The notes beneath the pieces were generated by a model, which worked only from the letters and a program-made list of their open reading frames with translations, was not told the origin of the DNA and did no database searches. From the NCBI RefSeq assembly GCF_014898175.1, contig NZ_CP062948.1:930001-994000 (forward strand): DNA of 64,000 nucleotides, read 5' to 3'. The position numbers were made by a program, and so were the translations under genes. Within the stretch, counting starts at the first letter, position 1; the number at the start of each line of letters is the position of its first letter. Below are positions 1-8,800 of this stretch, in pieces. This DNA comes from Bifidobacterium lemurum. Its GTDB lineage: Bacteria > Actinomycetota > Actinomycetes > Actinomycetales > Bifidobacteriaceae.

Positions 1-1548
1 ATCTGGGAGACCCATATCAACGACTTCAGCCATGACGAGCATTCCGGCGTGCCCGCCGAGCACCGCGGCACCTACCTCGCGTTCACGCACGACGACACCA
101 GCGTGGACGGCGAAGGCCGGTTCCCCACCTGCGTGGCCTATCTCAAGCATCTGGGCGTCACCGCGGTGCAGCTGCTGCCCTTCTACGACTATGGCTCGGT
201 GGACGAGTCCGTCCCCCTCGGATCCGCCGACCGCGGCTTCAATTGGGGCTACGACCCGCTCAACTACAACGTGCCCGAAGGCTCGTACTCCACGGACCCG
301 TTCGACGGCGCGACGCGCATCGGGGAATGCAAACGCATGATCCAGTCGCTGCACGCCGCCGGCATCAAGGTCATCATGGACGTGGTCTACAACCACATGT
401 TCTCCACCGACAATTGGTTCGAGCGCATGATTCCCGGCTATGCGCTGCGCCGCCGTGCCGACGGATCGTTCGCCGACGGATCCGCCTGCACGAACGACGT
501 GGCCAGCGAGCATCCGATGATGCGCAAGTACATCGTCGATTCGGTGACCTACTGGGCGCGCGAATACCATATCGACGGATTCCGCTTCGATCTGATGGGC
601 CTGCTCGACGTGGACACGATGAACGCGATCCGCACCGCGCTCGACGCCCTGCCCGGAGGCGCGACGATTCTGATGCACGGCGAGCCGTGGGCGGCGCGCG
701 AGACCGCGCTCGACCCGTCCTCGAACACGATTCTGGCCGACAAGCGCGCGCTGGCCCGTTTGAGCCCCCGCATCGGCGCGTTCTGCGATTCGACGCGGGA
801 CGCGGTGCGCGGGCACGTGTTCTACCAGTGGGTGCCGGGTTATCTGACCGGCGCGGCCGACGATTACGCCGACGACATCCGCGCCGCCGTGGACGCCTGG
901 CGGGGGACCCCGCGCGAGCAGGCAAGCGTGGGCCAGGTGATCCAATACGTCTCCGCGCACGACGATCTGACCCTGTGGGACAAGATGTGCGCCGCGACCC
1001 GCCGCATGCCCACCGCGGCCGACTACGACGCCGAGGGCGAGGACCGCGCCGATCTCAAGGCGGCGAACCTGCTGGCCGCCGGCATCGTGTTCTCCTCGGC
1101 CGGAGTGCCGTTCCTGCTCTCCGGCGAGGAGTTCGCCCGCACCAAGCACGGCGTCTCCGACTCGTTCTCCAGCCCGGCCCAGCTCAACCAGCTCGATTGG
1201 CGGCGCGCCGAGCGAATGGCCGATCTGGTGGATCATTACCGCGAGCTCATCCGCACCCGACGCGAGAACCCCGCGTATTTCGGCGGGGCCCGCATGGTGG
1301 TGCCCCGCGAGGACGCGGCGGTGGTGTTCCGCGTCGGCAACGACTGCGTCGCCATCAATCCCACCGACGACACGCTCACGCAGCCCACGGAGCCGCTGGA
1401 GATCGCCGGCCCGTATGATGAGGTCGCGCAGATAGCGCCCAACGGCTGGATCTGCGCCTACTGCGCCGGCGCGGATAAGCCCGCCGCCTCCACCGACCGT
1501 CGGATCGTCCTGCCGCCGCACACCTTCGCCATCTGGCGCCGCGCCTAG
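1..1548 (+). CDS. pulA: Type I pullulanase (GH13), 5'-truncated
   Basis: This is the 3' part of a pullulanase, which cuts alpha-1,6 branch points in pullulan, starch or glycogen. The frame is open from base 1 (IWETHINDFS...), so the start lies outside the window; 515 residues are visible. The FNWGYDPLNYNVPEGSYSTD block is the type I pullulanase signature. Catalytic residues, numbered within the fragment, are the nucleophile Asp197 in FRFDLMG, the acid/base Glu228 in HGEPW and Asp321 in SAHDD. No signal or anchor can be judged because the N-terminus is missing. It sits upstream of malQ, consistent with debranching before disproportionation. The TraX-like gene starts 8 bases after its stop. Identification is firm; whether it acts inside the cell is unknown. 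Confidence 0.93.
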   Translation: MWETHINDFSHDEHSGVPAEHRGTYLAFTHDDTSVDGEGRFPTCVAYLKHLGVTAVQLLPFYDYGSVDESVPLGSADRGFNWGYDPLNYNVPEGSYSTDPFDGATRIGECKRMIQSLHAAGIKVIMDVVYNHMFSTDNWFERMIPGYALRRRADGSFADGSACTNDVASEHPMMRKYIVDSVTYWAREYHIDGFRFDLMGLLDVDTMNAIRTALDALPGGATILMHGEPWAARETALDPSSNTILADKRALARLSPRIGAFCDSTRDAVRGHVFYQWVPGYLTGAADDYADDIRAAVDAWRGTPREQASVGQVIQYVSAHDDLTLWDKMCAATRRMPTAADYDAEGEDRADLKAANLLAAGIVFSSAGVPFLLSGEEFARTKHGVSDSFSSPAQLNQLDWRRAERMADLVDHYRELIRTRRENPAYFGGARMVVPREDAAVVFRVGNDCVAINPTDDTLTQPTEPLEIAGPYDEVAQIAPNGWICAYCAGADKPAASTDRRIVLPPHTFAIWRRA

Positions 1549-1556
1549 GAGGAATC

Positions 1557-2309
1557 ATGAACCAGCAGCAAGCCGCCCGTCCCGCGCGGGGACTGTCCAA
1601 TCTCCGGCTCAAGACCATCGGCATCGTCCTCGTGGCGCTGTCCTGCGTGAGCGGAGTCGTATTCCCCTCCGGACTGTCCGGACTGGACGCGGCCGACGTG
1701 GATATGACGAGCCTCACCGTCGCCGTGCTGTGCGAGGTGGTCTCATGGGTGGCCGTGCCGGTGTACGCGTGGCTGACCGTCGAGGGCTACCGGCATACGC
1801 GCGACGTGCGGAGGTATGTCGTGCGGCTGCTCGCGCTGGCCGTCATCTCGGAGGTGCCGTACGACCTGGCCGCCACCGGCAAGGCGGTGGATTGGGGTTC
1901 GCAGAATCCGGTGTTCGCGCTGGCCATCGTCGTGATCGCCTTGGCGTTGATCGACGCGTTCCGCGACCGCCCGACCGTCGCGCGCCGGGCCATCTGCGTC
2001 ATCGTCGCGGTGGCCGCGCTGGCGTGGATGCTGCTGGGTCATATCGGGCTGCGCCAGCAGATCATGAGCGAGGGAGCGTTGATTCTGGTGCTGGCGTTGA
2101 TCTTCCGATATCTGCCAGCGCGGGAGAACACGATGATGATGCTCGCCGCCGCCTGCAGCGCCCTATGCTGCATTCTGCCGGCCTTCGGCGTGGCCATCCT
2201 GCACTACCGCAACGGCAGGCTCGGATACGACCGCGCGAACAGGCCCTGGGTGCAATGGCTGTTCTACGCGCTGTACCCCGCCACGCTGCTTGTCTTCTCC
2301 GTGCTCTGA
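1557..2309 (+). CDS. TraX family membrane protein
   Basis: A 250-residue integral membrane protein with about seven or eight hydrophobic segments. It has the TraX-family pattern: an early LRLKTIGI segment, a long loop after the first helix, then VSWVAVPVYAWLTVEGYRHTRD and ISEVPYDLA. TraX was named for F-pilin acetylation, but chromosomal homologues in Gram-positives have no settled function and may be acyltransferase-like. A strong AGGAGG site (1547-1552) lies just before the ATG and 8 bases separate it from the pullulanase stop, so the two are probably co-transcribed. Nothing in the sequence shows a direct role in sugar use. Confidence 0.8.
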   Translation: MNQQQAARPARGLSNLRLKTIGIVLVALSCVSGVVFPSGLSGLDAADVDMTSLTVAVLCEVVSWVAVPVYAWLTVEGYRHTRDVRRYVVRLLALAVISEVPYDLAATGKAVDWGSQNPVFALAIVVIALALIDAFRDRPTVARRAICVIVAVAALAWMLLGHIGLRQQIMSEGALILVLALIFRYLPARENTMMMLAAACSALCCILPAFGVAILHYRNGRLGYDRANRPWVQWLFYALYPATLLVFSVL

Positions 2310-2383
2310 CCGCTCTCCCGCCATCGACAACGCGCTCCGCGCCGCCGGTAGCCGCGCGCGGAGCGCACACTCGCCCGCATTGT

Positions 2384-2479
2384 TTGCAATCGTTGTCAAA
2401 ACAATGTATCTTTTATATATCAAAGTATTCGCAAACATCCAACAATGTCAGCGTCGAAGAAAATTGACGGACGTTTGCA
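2384..2479 (+). promoter_or_regulatory. malQ promoter with LacI-type operators
   Basis: TTGCAATCGTTGTCAA (2384-2399) is a partial palindrome centred on CG, as LacI-family operators are. It overlaps a -35 box TTGTCA (2393-2398), which is followed after 17 bases by a -10 box TATATC (2416-2421). A second half-site, ACGTTTGCAA, lies at 2470-2479. Overlap with the -35 box suggests repression. The same core recurs before the other maltodextrin genes up to about 13.6 kb. Confidence 0.65.
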
Positions 2480-2517
2480 ACACATGAAACGACATCAGCC
2501 AGCATAGGAGCCCACAC

Positions 2518-4683
2518 ATGGTCGATTCCATTCCCCCGTCCGAAAGCCCCGAACGCCTCGCGCGCCCGCTTATCCGCTTGGCCAAAGCCTGCGGCGTCGC
2601 CACCTCGTACATCGACCAGGTGGGCGACTATGTCGAAAACACCGACGAGGCGCTGATCGGCGTGCTCAAAGCGCTGGGCATCGACGCGTCCTCGCCCGAA
2701 AGCATCCTCAACTCCCTGGACCACGTCGAACAGGCCGCGAGCGAACGACCGCTCCCACCGACCATCGTGGCCCACGTCGGAGAGCCACGATCCGTCACGG
2801 TGAACCGCGCCGCCGAGGCCGCCACCATCACCCTCACGTTGGAGTCCCCGCACGGCGACGATGCCGTACGCGAGTTGAAGGCGACGGTCGATCCCCATAC
2901 CGGCGAAACCAAAATCACCCTGCCCGACGATCTGCCGGCAGGCTACCACACGCTTGCCGTCGACATGGACGGAGACCGCGCCGCCGCGACGGTGATCTGC
3001 GCCCCCGCGCGCATCCCGCTCCCCTCCGCCGTGGCCGAACACCGGCGCTGGGGCTGGATGACGCAGCTGTATTCCGTCCGCTCCCACGAATCATGGGGCG
3101 TGGGCGACTACGGCGACCTGCGCCGTCTGGCCGTCGACGCCGCGAAGAACGGCGCGGACTTCATGCTCATCAACCCGATCCACGCCTGCGCCCCCATCAC
3201 GCCGTTGGAGCCTTCGCCGTACCTGCCCGAGTCGCGACGCTTCCTCAACGCCACGTACATCCGCCCGCAGGACATTCCCGAATATGCCGATCTCGACGAG
3301 ACGGAGCGCGCGCGGGTGGACGAACTGCACGCCGAAGTCGCCGCCGGCAACGACGATCCCGCCCCGATGGACATCAACGCCGCATGGGACGCCAAGCGTC
3401 AGGCGCTGCGTGTGATCTTCGAGCACCCCCGTTCCTCCGCGCGCCAAGCGGCGTTCGATCAATTCAAACGCCAGTCCGGGCCCGATCTGGACTCCTTCGC
3501 GACATGGTGCGTGGCCTTCGAGGTCTGGGGCGCGCCTTGGGGCGACGATCCCTGGTTCTCCACGCTTTCGCTCCGCTCCCCCGAAACCGCCCGTCTCGCC
3601 CGCGAGCACACCGATCTGCTGGAGTTCAACCGCTGGCTGCAGTGGATCGCCTGCGAACAGGTGGACGACGCGCAGAGCGCCGCGAAGGACGCGGGCATGG
3701 CGCTGGGACTGATGCATGACATGGCCGTTGGCGTGCACGATCTCGGCGCGGACGTGTGGGCCAATCCCGAACGTTTCGTCACCGGCGTGACCGTGGGGTG
3801 CCCGCCTGATTTCTACAACCAGCAGGGCCAGGATTGGGGCCAGCCGCCGTTCAATCCGAATTATCTGGAGGAGACCGGATACCTGACCTACCGTGAGATG
3901 GTGCGCTCGATCTTCGCCCATGCCGGCGCCGTGCGCATCGACCATGTGCTGGGATTGTTCCGCCTGTGGTGGATCCCCGCCGGACACACGGCCAAGGACG
4001 GCGCCTATGTGATGTACGACCATGACGCGATGCTCTCGGTGCTGGCCATCGAGGCCACGCGCGTGGGCGGCATGGTCATCGGCGAGAATCTGGGAACCGT
4101 GCCGGACTACGTGCGGCAGGTTCTCGCCGAGCGCGGCGTGCTGGGCACCGAGGTCGAGTGGTTCGCCCGTGTGGGCAATTCCGGAACCGCGGGAGACCCG
4201 TATCTGCCGCCCAGCGACTATCGCCGGCAGGCGTTGGCGTCGGTGACCACGCATGACCTGCCGCCCACCGCGGGCTATCTGGATTTCGAACATGTGCGCC
4301 TGCGCGAGCGGCTGCAGCTGCTCACCGAGCCGGTGGAGGTGTTCCAGCGTTCGGCCATGGCGGAACGCGACGCGATGATGACGCGGCTGGTGGAGGAGGG
4401 ACTGATCTCCCCCGAGGTCGCGTCCGATGTGAGCGCGCACGAGCAGGAGATCGTCGAAGCCATGCATGCGATGCTCACGTCCACGCCTTCGCTGCTGTTG
4501 CAGGCGGCGCTGGTGGACGGCGTGGGCGAGCACCGCTCGCAGAACCAGCCGGGCACGTCGTATCAGTATCCGAACTGGCGGATTCCGCTTACCGACGAGC
4601 ATGGCCGGGTGGTGCGCACGGACGAGGTGTTTTCGCTGCCGCGCATGCGGTCCCTGTGCGCGGTGATGCGCGGCGGGCGCTGA
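2518..4683 (+). CDS. malQ: 4-alpha-glucanotransferase (amylomaltase, GH77)
   Basis: A cytoplasmic enzyme of 721 residues that transfers alpha-1,4-glucan segments between maltodextrins, releasing glucose and longer chains. It has the long N-terminal region (about 150 residues before the catalytic barrel) seen in the MalQ type of actinobacteria and enterobacteria. GH77 catalytic residues are visible: nucleophile Asp475 in RIDHVLGLFR, acid/base Glu523 in IGENLGTVP and Asp580 in THDLPPTAGYL. The ATG at 2518 follows AGGAG (2505-2509). It is monocistronic, with its own promoter and LacI-type operator. It lies between a debranching enzyme and a LacI regulator, fitting intracellular maltodextrin breakdown. 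Confidence 0.96.
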   Translation: MVDSIPPSESPERLARPLIRLAKACGVATSYIDQVGDYVENTDEALIGVLKALGIDASSPESILNSLDHVEQAASERPLPPTIVAHVGEPRSVTVNRAAEAATITLTLESPHGDDAVRELKATVDPHTGETKITLPDDLPAGYHTLAVDMDGDRAAATVICAPARIPLPSAVAEHRRWGWMTQLYSVRSHESWGVGDYGDLRRLAVDAAKNGADFMLINPIHACAPITPLEPSPYLPESRRFLNATYIRPQDIPEYADLDETERARVDELHAEVAAGNDDPAPMDINAAWDAKRQALRVIFEHPRSSARQAAFDQFKRQSGPDLDSFATWCVAFEVWGAPWGDDPWFSTLSLRSPETARLAREHTDLLEFNRWLQWIACEQVDDAQSAAKDAGMALGLMHDMAVGVHDLGADVWANPERFVTGVTVGCPPDFYNQQGQDWGQPPFNPNYLEETGYLTYREMVRSIFAHAGAVRIDHVLGLFRLWWIPAGHTAKDGAYVMYDHDAMLSVLAIEATRVGGMVIGENLGTVPDYVRQVLAERGVLGTEVEWFARVGNSGTAGDPYLPPSDYRRQALASVTTHDLPPTAGYLDFEHVRLRERLQLLTEPVEVFQRSAMAERDAMMTRLVEEGLISPEVASDVSAHEQEIVEAMHAMLTSTPSLLLQAALVDGVGEHRSQNQPGTSYQYPNWRIPLTDEHGRVVRTDEVFSLPRMRSLCAVMRGGR

Positions 4684-4723
4684 TCCGGCTGCGGATGCGC
4701 GGGTTTTCACGACGCCCTCGCTG

Positions 4724-4739
4724 ATGCTATCGTTGTCAC
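4724..4739 (+). promoter_or_regulatory. LacI-type operator before LacI regulator 1
   Basis: ATGCTATCGTTGTCAC shares the ATCGTTGTCA core with the malQ operator. It lies about 60 bases before the regulator start and suggests autoregulation or control by the paralogous regulator at 10890. Confidence 0.55.
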
Positions 4740-4802
4740 AGCATGGAACGGCCCTGTCGCCGTTCCTTCTCGCGCACAGCATCGGCGCCGAGAGGAGGGA
4801 TG

Positions 4803-5849
4803 ATGGCGAAAGCAAGCATTCAGGCGGTGGCGCGCGCCGCCGGCGTATCCGTCTCCACGGTGTCGCGCACCTTCGCCAAGCCGGATCTTGTGCTGCCCGA
4901 CACCCGCGATAAGGTGCTGGCCGCGGCCGAACGGCTCGAATACCGCGTCTCGCGTTCGGCCGCGGCGCTTAAGTCGGGCCAGACCCTGCGCGTGGCGCTG
5001 CTGGCCAGCGAGCGCATCAGCACGTGGTTCAACGCGAACGTGTTCGCCGGCCTCGACGCGGTGCTGCGTCCGGCGGGGTACGACATCGCGCCGTTTCCCA
5101 TGAGCAGCGCGGAGGATCGTCAGCGGTTCTTCGCGGACCTGCCCGTGCGCCGCAACGCGGATGCGGTGATCGTCAGCTCGTTCAACATCGAGCCGGACGA
5201 GGTCGAACGGCTCAAGAACATGCATGTGCCGGTGATCGGCGTAAACATCCCCGCCACCGAGGGTTTCGACGCGGGCGTCAGCATCGACGACCACGCCGCC
5301 TCACGCCGGGCCGCGGAGCATCTCATCGCATTGGGGCATCGGCGCATCGCCTTCGTCGGAGGCACCGCGACGCGCTCGGGGATGCGGTTCAGCGCCGAGG
5401 CCCGACTGCAGGGCATCATCGACGCGTGCGCGCGGCATGCCGGAGTCGAGGCCGTCCCCTTGATGATCAACCGCAGCGGACTGGACGTCAACTCCTCGCT
5501 GAACGCCGTGCTTACCGCCTCCCCCGACCTGACCGCGGTCTGCTTTCAGGACGACGAGCTAGCGCTGCCCGTGCTCTACCGGCTGCGCGGCTACGGCAGG
5601 CAGGTCCCGCGGGATCTGTCCATCATCGGATTCGACGACATCGATTTGGCCGCACAGATGGGATTGACCACCATCCACCAGGATCCTTTCGCCATGGGCT
5701 CGCTGGCCGCGGAGAAGACCTTGGCCGCCATCGCCGACGAGCCGATCGAAACGCCGTTCGAAACACCCGACGCCCCGCTCATCCTTCGCGAAACCACCGC
5801 CCCGCCGCAGTCGAAGGATCTCAAGCCCGTGGCCTCACAGGCCGTGTGA
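4803..5849 (+). CDS. LacI-family regulator 1 (maltodextrin region)
   Basis: A sugar-responsive DNA-binding protein of 348 residues. The N-terminal helix-turn-helix and hinge are clear (SIQAVARAAGVSVSTVSRTF, then SRSAAALKSG). A periplasmic-binding-like effector domain follows, with DLSIIGFDDIDLA near the C-terminus. Two adjacent ATGs exist at 4800 and 4803; the AGGAGG (4793-4798) gives more usual spacing to 4803. It is closely similar to the regulator at 10890, so the two are paralogues and may read the same operators. Its stop overlaps the convergent DUF624 gene by 15 bases. The effector is probably a malto-oligosaccharide, by context only. Confidence 0.9.
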   Translation: MAKASIQAVARAAGVSVSTVSRTFAKPDLVLPDTRDKVLAAAERLEYRVSRSAAALKSGQTLRVALLASERISTWFNANVFAGLDAVLRPAGYDIAPFPMSSAEDRQRFFADLPVRRNADAVIVSSFNIEPDEVERLKNMHVPVIGVNIPATEGFDAGVSIDDHAASRRAAEHLIALGHRRIAFVGGTATRSGMRFSAEARLQGIIDACARHAGVEAVPLMINRSGLDVNSSLNAVLTASPDLTAVCFQDDELALPVLYRLRGYGRQVPRDLSIIGFDDIDLAAQMGLTTIHQDPFAMGSLAAEKTLAAIADEPIETPFETPDAPLILRETTAPPQSKDLKPVASQAV

Positions 5850-6461
5850 CACCTCTCCCTCGCCGGCGGTGTAGCGGCGCAGGGCGTATTCCAGAATCGG
5901 CACATGCAGCATGATGATGGTGCCGTAGCCGAACACCAGCAGCAGGAACAGCCCCTGCGGCATCATGAACCATGAGGCGACCAGAAGCCCGACGAACACG
6001 GCGTCGATGGCGGCGAGCGCCAGCGTATAGCCGATTTTCGATATGCCGAAGACGAAGGCGTTGCGCAGCGTCGCGCCGACGCCGTTCTCGAAACGCGCCT
6101 GCAGGGCGAAGGTCCATTCGAATCCGACCACCCACAGGATGGTGAACGCGAATTTGGGCACCAGCAGCGGCGTGATCTGCAGCACCACCCATGAGTACGC
6201 CAGTCCGAGGCCGACGATGAGATACGGCAGCCAGAGCAGCGTGGCCTTGGGCAGGTTCTCTTTGAACGCCTTGAAGTAGTTGGAGGTCACATGTCCCTCG
6301 CCGTCGAGGGAGCGCCTCGCCGCGTCATGTCCGGCGGCGAGCGCCGCGCCGATGGTGACGATGGGGATCGAGGTGACCAGCATCAGGATGTTGATCCATA
6401 CGGCGTCGGCGGCGTCGCTGAGTCCCCGCATCAGTCCCGAATCCGGTGATAGCCAGCCCAT
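5835..6461 (-). CDS. DUF624 (YesL-like) membrane protein
   Basis: A 208-residue membrane protein of the DUF624/YesL family, usually found beside carbohydrate ABC transporters; its biochemical role is not established. The family-typical N-terminal segment is present (AVWINILMLVTSIPIVTIGAA), followed by four more hydrophobic helices. The ATG at 6461 is preceded by GAGGAGG in the correct position; longer upstream in-frame starts lack a ribosome site. It runs against LacI regulator 1, their 3' ends overlapping by 15 bases, and diverges from the alpha-glucosidase at 6644. The shared intergenic region carries two operators of the regulon. Confidence 0.85.
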   Translation of the reverse strand: MGWLSPDSGLMRGLSDAADAVWINILMLVTSIPIVTIGAALAAGHDAARRSLDGEGHVTSNYFKAFKENLPKATLLWLPYLIVGLGLAYSWVVLQITPLLVPKFAFTILWVVGFEWTFALQARFENGVGATLRNAFVFGISKIGYTLALAAIDAVFVGLLVASWFMMPQGLFLLLVFGYGTIIMLHVPILEYALRRYTAGEGEVSHGL

Positions 6462-6524
6462 GGTCCTCCTCGCGTCGCCCAGCGTTCCGCGTTCCATTCT
6501 ACCCATGACCAGATTTGACCAAGA

Positions 6525-6606
6525 ATGACAACGACATGACCACGTTACCACCAAGTATTATGCGTGTTTTTAATTCTAATACATTTCTGCATGGTATCGT
6601 TGTCAT
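6525..6606. promoter_or_regulatory. Two LacI-type operators in a divergent intergenic region
   Basis: ATGACAACGACATGAC (6525-6540) and ATGGTATCGTTGTCAT (6591-6606) are inverted relative to each other and share the TCGTTGTCA core. They lie between the divergent DUF624 gene and the alpha-glucosidase, 66 bases apart centre to centre, which would suit DNA looping or control of both promoters. Confidence 0.6.
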
Positions 6607-6643
6607 CATAACCGCAATACCCGAGCACAAGAAAGGAAGCGCG

Positions 6644-8416
6644 ATGACCGCCAACAATCTCAACGACGACTGGTGGAAGCAGGCGGTGGTCTATCAGATC
6701 TACCCGCGCAGTTTCAAAGACGTCAACGGCGACGGCCTCGGCGACATCGCCGGCGTCACCGAGAAAATCGGATATCTGAAAGACCTCGGCGTCGACGCGA
6801 TCTGGCTGAGCCCCTTCTACCCCTCCGACCTGGCGGACGGCGGCTACGACGTGATCGACTACCGCGACGTGGACCCGAGGCTGGGCACCATGGACGATTT
6901 CGACCGCATGGCCGAAGCCGCGCACGAGGCCGGCCTGAAGGTGATCGTCGACATCGTGCCGAACCACACCGCCGACAAGCACGTGTTCTTCCAGGAGGCG
7001 CTGGCCGCCGGACGCGGCTCCGCGGCCCGCGACCGCTACATCTTCCGCGAGGGTCGCGGCGAGCACGGCGAGCTGCCGCCCAACGACTGGCAGGCGATGT
7101 TCGGAGGCCCGGCGTGGGAGCGCGTCGAGGACGGCCAATGGTATCTGCACCTCTTCACCAAAGAGCAGCCGGACGTCAACTGGAACAATCCGGACATCCA
7201 CGAGGAGTTCAAAACCACGCTGCGCTTCTGGTCCGACCACGGCACCGACGGTTTCCGCATCGATGTGGCGCACGGACTGGCCAAGGATCTCGATTCGGCG
7301 CCGTTGGAGGAGCTTGGCCGCAAGTACTCCGTGCAGCAGCCGCTGTGCCACGATTTCTCCGACCCGCTGTGGGATCGGCGCGAAGTGCATGACATCTACC
7401 GCGAATGGCGCGAGGTGTTCAATGAGTACGATCCGCCGCGCTTCGCTGTGGGCGAGGCGTGGGTGGTGCCCGAACACCAGCATCTGTACGCCTCCACCGA
7501 CGAGCTGGGGCAGGTGTTCAACTTCGAGTTCGCCAAAGCCAACTGGTCCGCGGCCGAAATGCGCGCCGCCATCGCGGAGGGCTTGGAATCCGCCGCCCAG
7601 ACCGGCGATTCCACCACCACATGGGTGATGAACAACCATGACGTGCCGCGCAGCCCCTCACGTTACGGCCTGCCGCAGGTGAAGTCCGCCGCGCATCATC
7701 AGCTGGCGCACGATTGGCTGATGCGCAACGGCGAAAGCTACACGGAGGACCGCGAACTCGGCACGCGCCGCGCCCGAGCCGCCGTGGTGATGGAGATGGG
7801 ATTGCCCGGTTCGGTGTACGTCTATCAAGGCGAGGAGCTCGGTCTGTTCGAGGTCGCGGACATCCCGTGGGACCGTTTGGAGGACCCGACCGCGTTCAAC
7901 ACGCACCGCAACTACACCGATAAGGGCCGCGACGGCTGCCGCGTGCCGATGCCGTGGAACGCCGAGGACATGCCCGAGACGGCCGCATGGAGTCCTTCCG
8001 ACGAACATCGGTTCGGCACCGGCGCGTCTTTCGGCTTCTCCCCCGCCACGCGCGCCGACGGCACGCCGTCCGCCGACCCGCATCTGCCGCAGCCGATGTG
8101 GTACCGGCAGTACGCGGCCGACATCGAAGCCGCCGACCCGGATTCCATGCTCAACCTCTACCGTCGTGTGATGGAGTTGCGTGCCCGACTGCTCACCGCC
8201 ACCGGAGACACCACGGCCGAGGTGCTCGATATGGGAGACGACGTGGTGGCGTACGAACGCGCGAGCGCAGACCCGGACGGCCGCAAGCTGGTCTGCGTGA
8301 CCAACTTCGGCAAGGAGCCGATCGCCCTGCCGCAAGGCGAGGTCGTGCTGGCCTCCGTCGCTCTGGCCGAAGACGGCAAGCTCCCCACCGACGCGGCAGC
8401 CTGGATTCTGAAGTAA
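6644..8416 (+). CDS. Alpha-glucosidase (GH13, subfamily 30-like)
   Basis: A cytoplasmic exo-acting alpha-glucosidase of 590 residues that would release glucose from short malto-oligosaccharides or related alpha-glucosides. The GH13 regions are complete: WKQAVVYQIYPRSFKD at the start, DIVPNHT, nucleophile Asp207 in GFRIDVAHG, acid/base Glu271 in VGEAW and Asp333 in NNHDVPR. The start at 6644 follows GAAAGGAAG; an in-frame ATG at 6515 would include the operator sequence and has no ribosome site. It resembles the enzyme at 34349-36040 more than the one at 32009, so the two are same-subfamily paralogues. Linkage preference cannot be told from sequence alone. Confidence 0.93.
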   Translation: MTANNLNDDWWKQAVVYQIYPRSFKDVNGDGLGDIAGVTEKIGYLKDLGVDAIWLSPFYPSDLADGGYDVIDYRDVDPRLGTMDDFDRMAEAAHEAGLKVIVDIVPNHTADKHVFFQEALAAGRGSAARDRYIFREGRGEHGELPPNDWQAMFGGPAWERVEDGQWYLHLFTKEQPDVNWNNPDIHEEFKTTLRFWSDHGTDGFRIDVAHGLAKDLDSAPLEELGRKYSVQQPLCHDFSDPLWDRREVHDIYREWREVFNEYDPPRFAVGEAWVVPEHQHLYASTDELGQVFNFEFAKANWSAAEMRAAIAEGLESAAQTGDSTTTWVMNNHDVPRSPSRYGLPQVKSAAHHQLAHDWLMRNGESYTEDRELGTRRARAAVVMEMGLPGSVYVYQGEELGLFEVADIPWDRLEDPTAFNTHRNYTDKGRDGCRVPMPWNAEDMPETAAWSPSDEHRFGTGASFGFSPATRADGTPSADPHLPQPMWYRQYAADIEAADPDSMLNLYRRVMELRARLLTATGDTTAEVLDMGDDVVAYERASADPDGRKLVCVTNFGKEPIALPQGEVVLASVALAEDGKLPTDAAAWILK

Positions 8417-8434
8417 ACGGCCCTACGCCCATCC

Positions 8435-8474
8435 AAAAGGACGTCCTCCGCACCCAAGCGGAGGACGTCCTTTT
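8435..8474. terminator. Strong intrinsic terminator after the alpha-glucosidase
   Basis: Perfect 17-bp stem (8435-8451 with 8458-8474), loop ACCCAA, with A and T runs at the two ends, so it may work in both directions. Confidence 0.85.
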
Positions 8475-8547
8475 CATAGCCTGGCAGGAGGCCTTCATCC
8501 CAAACGAAACGCGGCTTCACCGTCGTCCTGGACGGAGCGGCTTCCTC

Positions 8548-8627
8548 GTCATCCCGAGCGCAGTCGAGGGATCTCCATCCGTCATGAGATCCTTCGACTC
8601 CGCCCTGCGGGCTCCGCTCGGGATGAC
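8548..8627. repeat. Dispersed inverted repeat (GATCC-TTCGACT ... GGATGAC type)
   Basis: Two inverted arms: GTCATCCCGAGCGCAGTCGA runs outward from the left and TCCGCTCGGGATGAC closes the right end. The family recurs in this window at 16126-16151, 16274-16297, 30495-30535, 49661-49700, 49728-49763, 49791-49832 and inside tadA at 52799-52838. It is non-coding here. Confidence 0.75.
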
Positions 8628-8683
8628 GCAGAAAATGGCGTATTAGGTGGACGCCCTTCACCGCGCCGCCTCCGGCCCTGCGA

Positions 8684-8800
8684 TTATGAACCGCCTCCGG
8701 CGGACTCAACATCACCTTCGCCGACCCTGCCGGGCCGGCTCAGGCGGAAGCCTGTGGGCGCCCCACCGGGGCGCCCACCAAGGGTTGGCGACGCCAGTCG
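8684..8800. repeat. Dispersed palindromic element next to a permease 3' end
   Basis: The segment holds ACCGCCTCCGGCGG, CTCAACATCACCTTCGCC and a terminal hairpin TGGGCGCCCC-ACC-GGGGCGCCCA (8755-8777). A diverged copy with the same order of parts lies at 45064-45155, also directly after the stop of a MalG-type permease. It may serve as transcript terminator or stabiliser. Confidence 0.65.

Noticed and set aside
3091..4815. Long open frame (574 codons) opposite malQ
   Set aside because: A GC-rich shadow of malQ: His/Arg/Gly-rich, no ribosome site, no family match.
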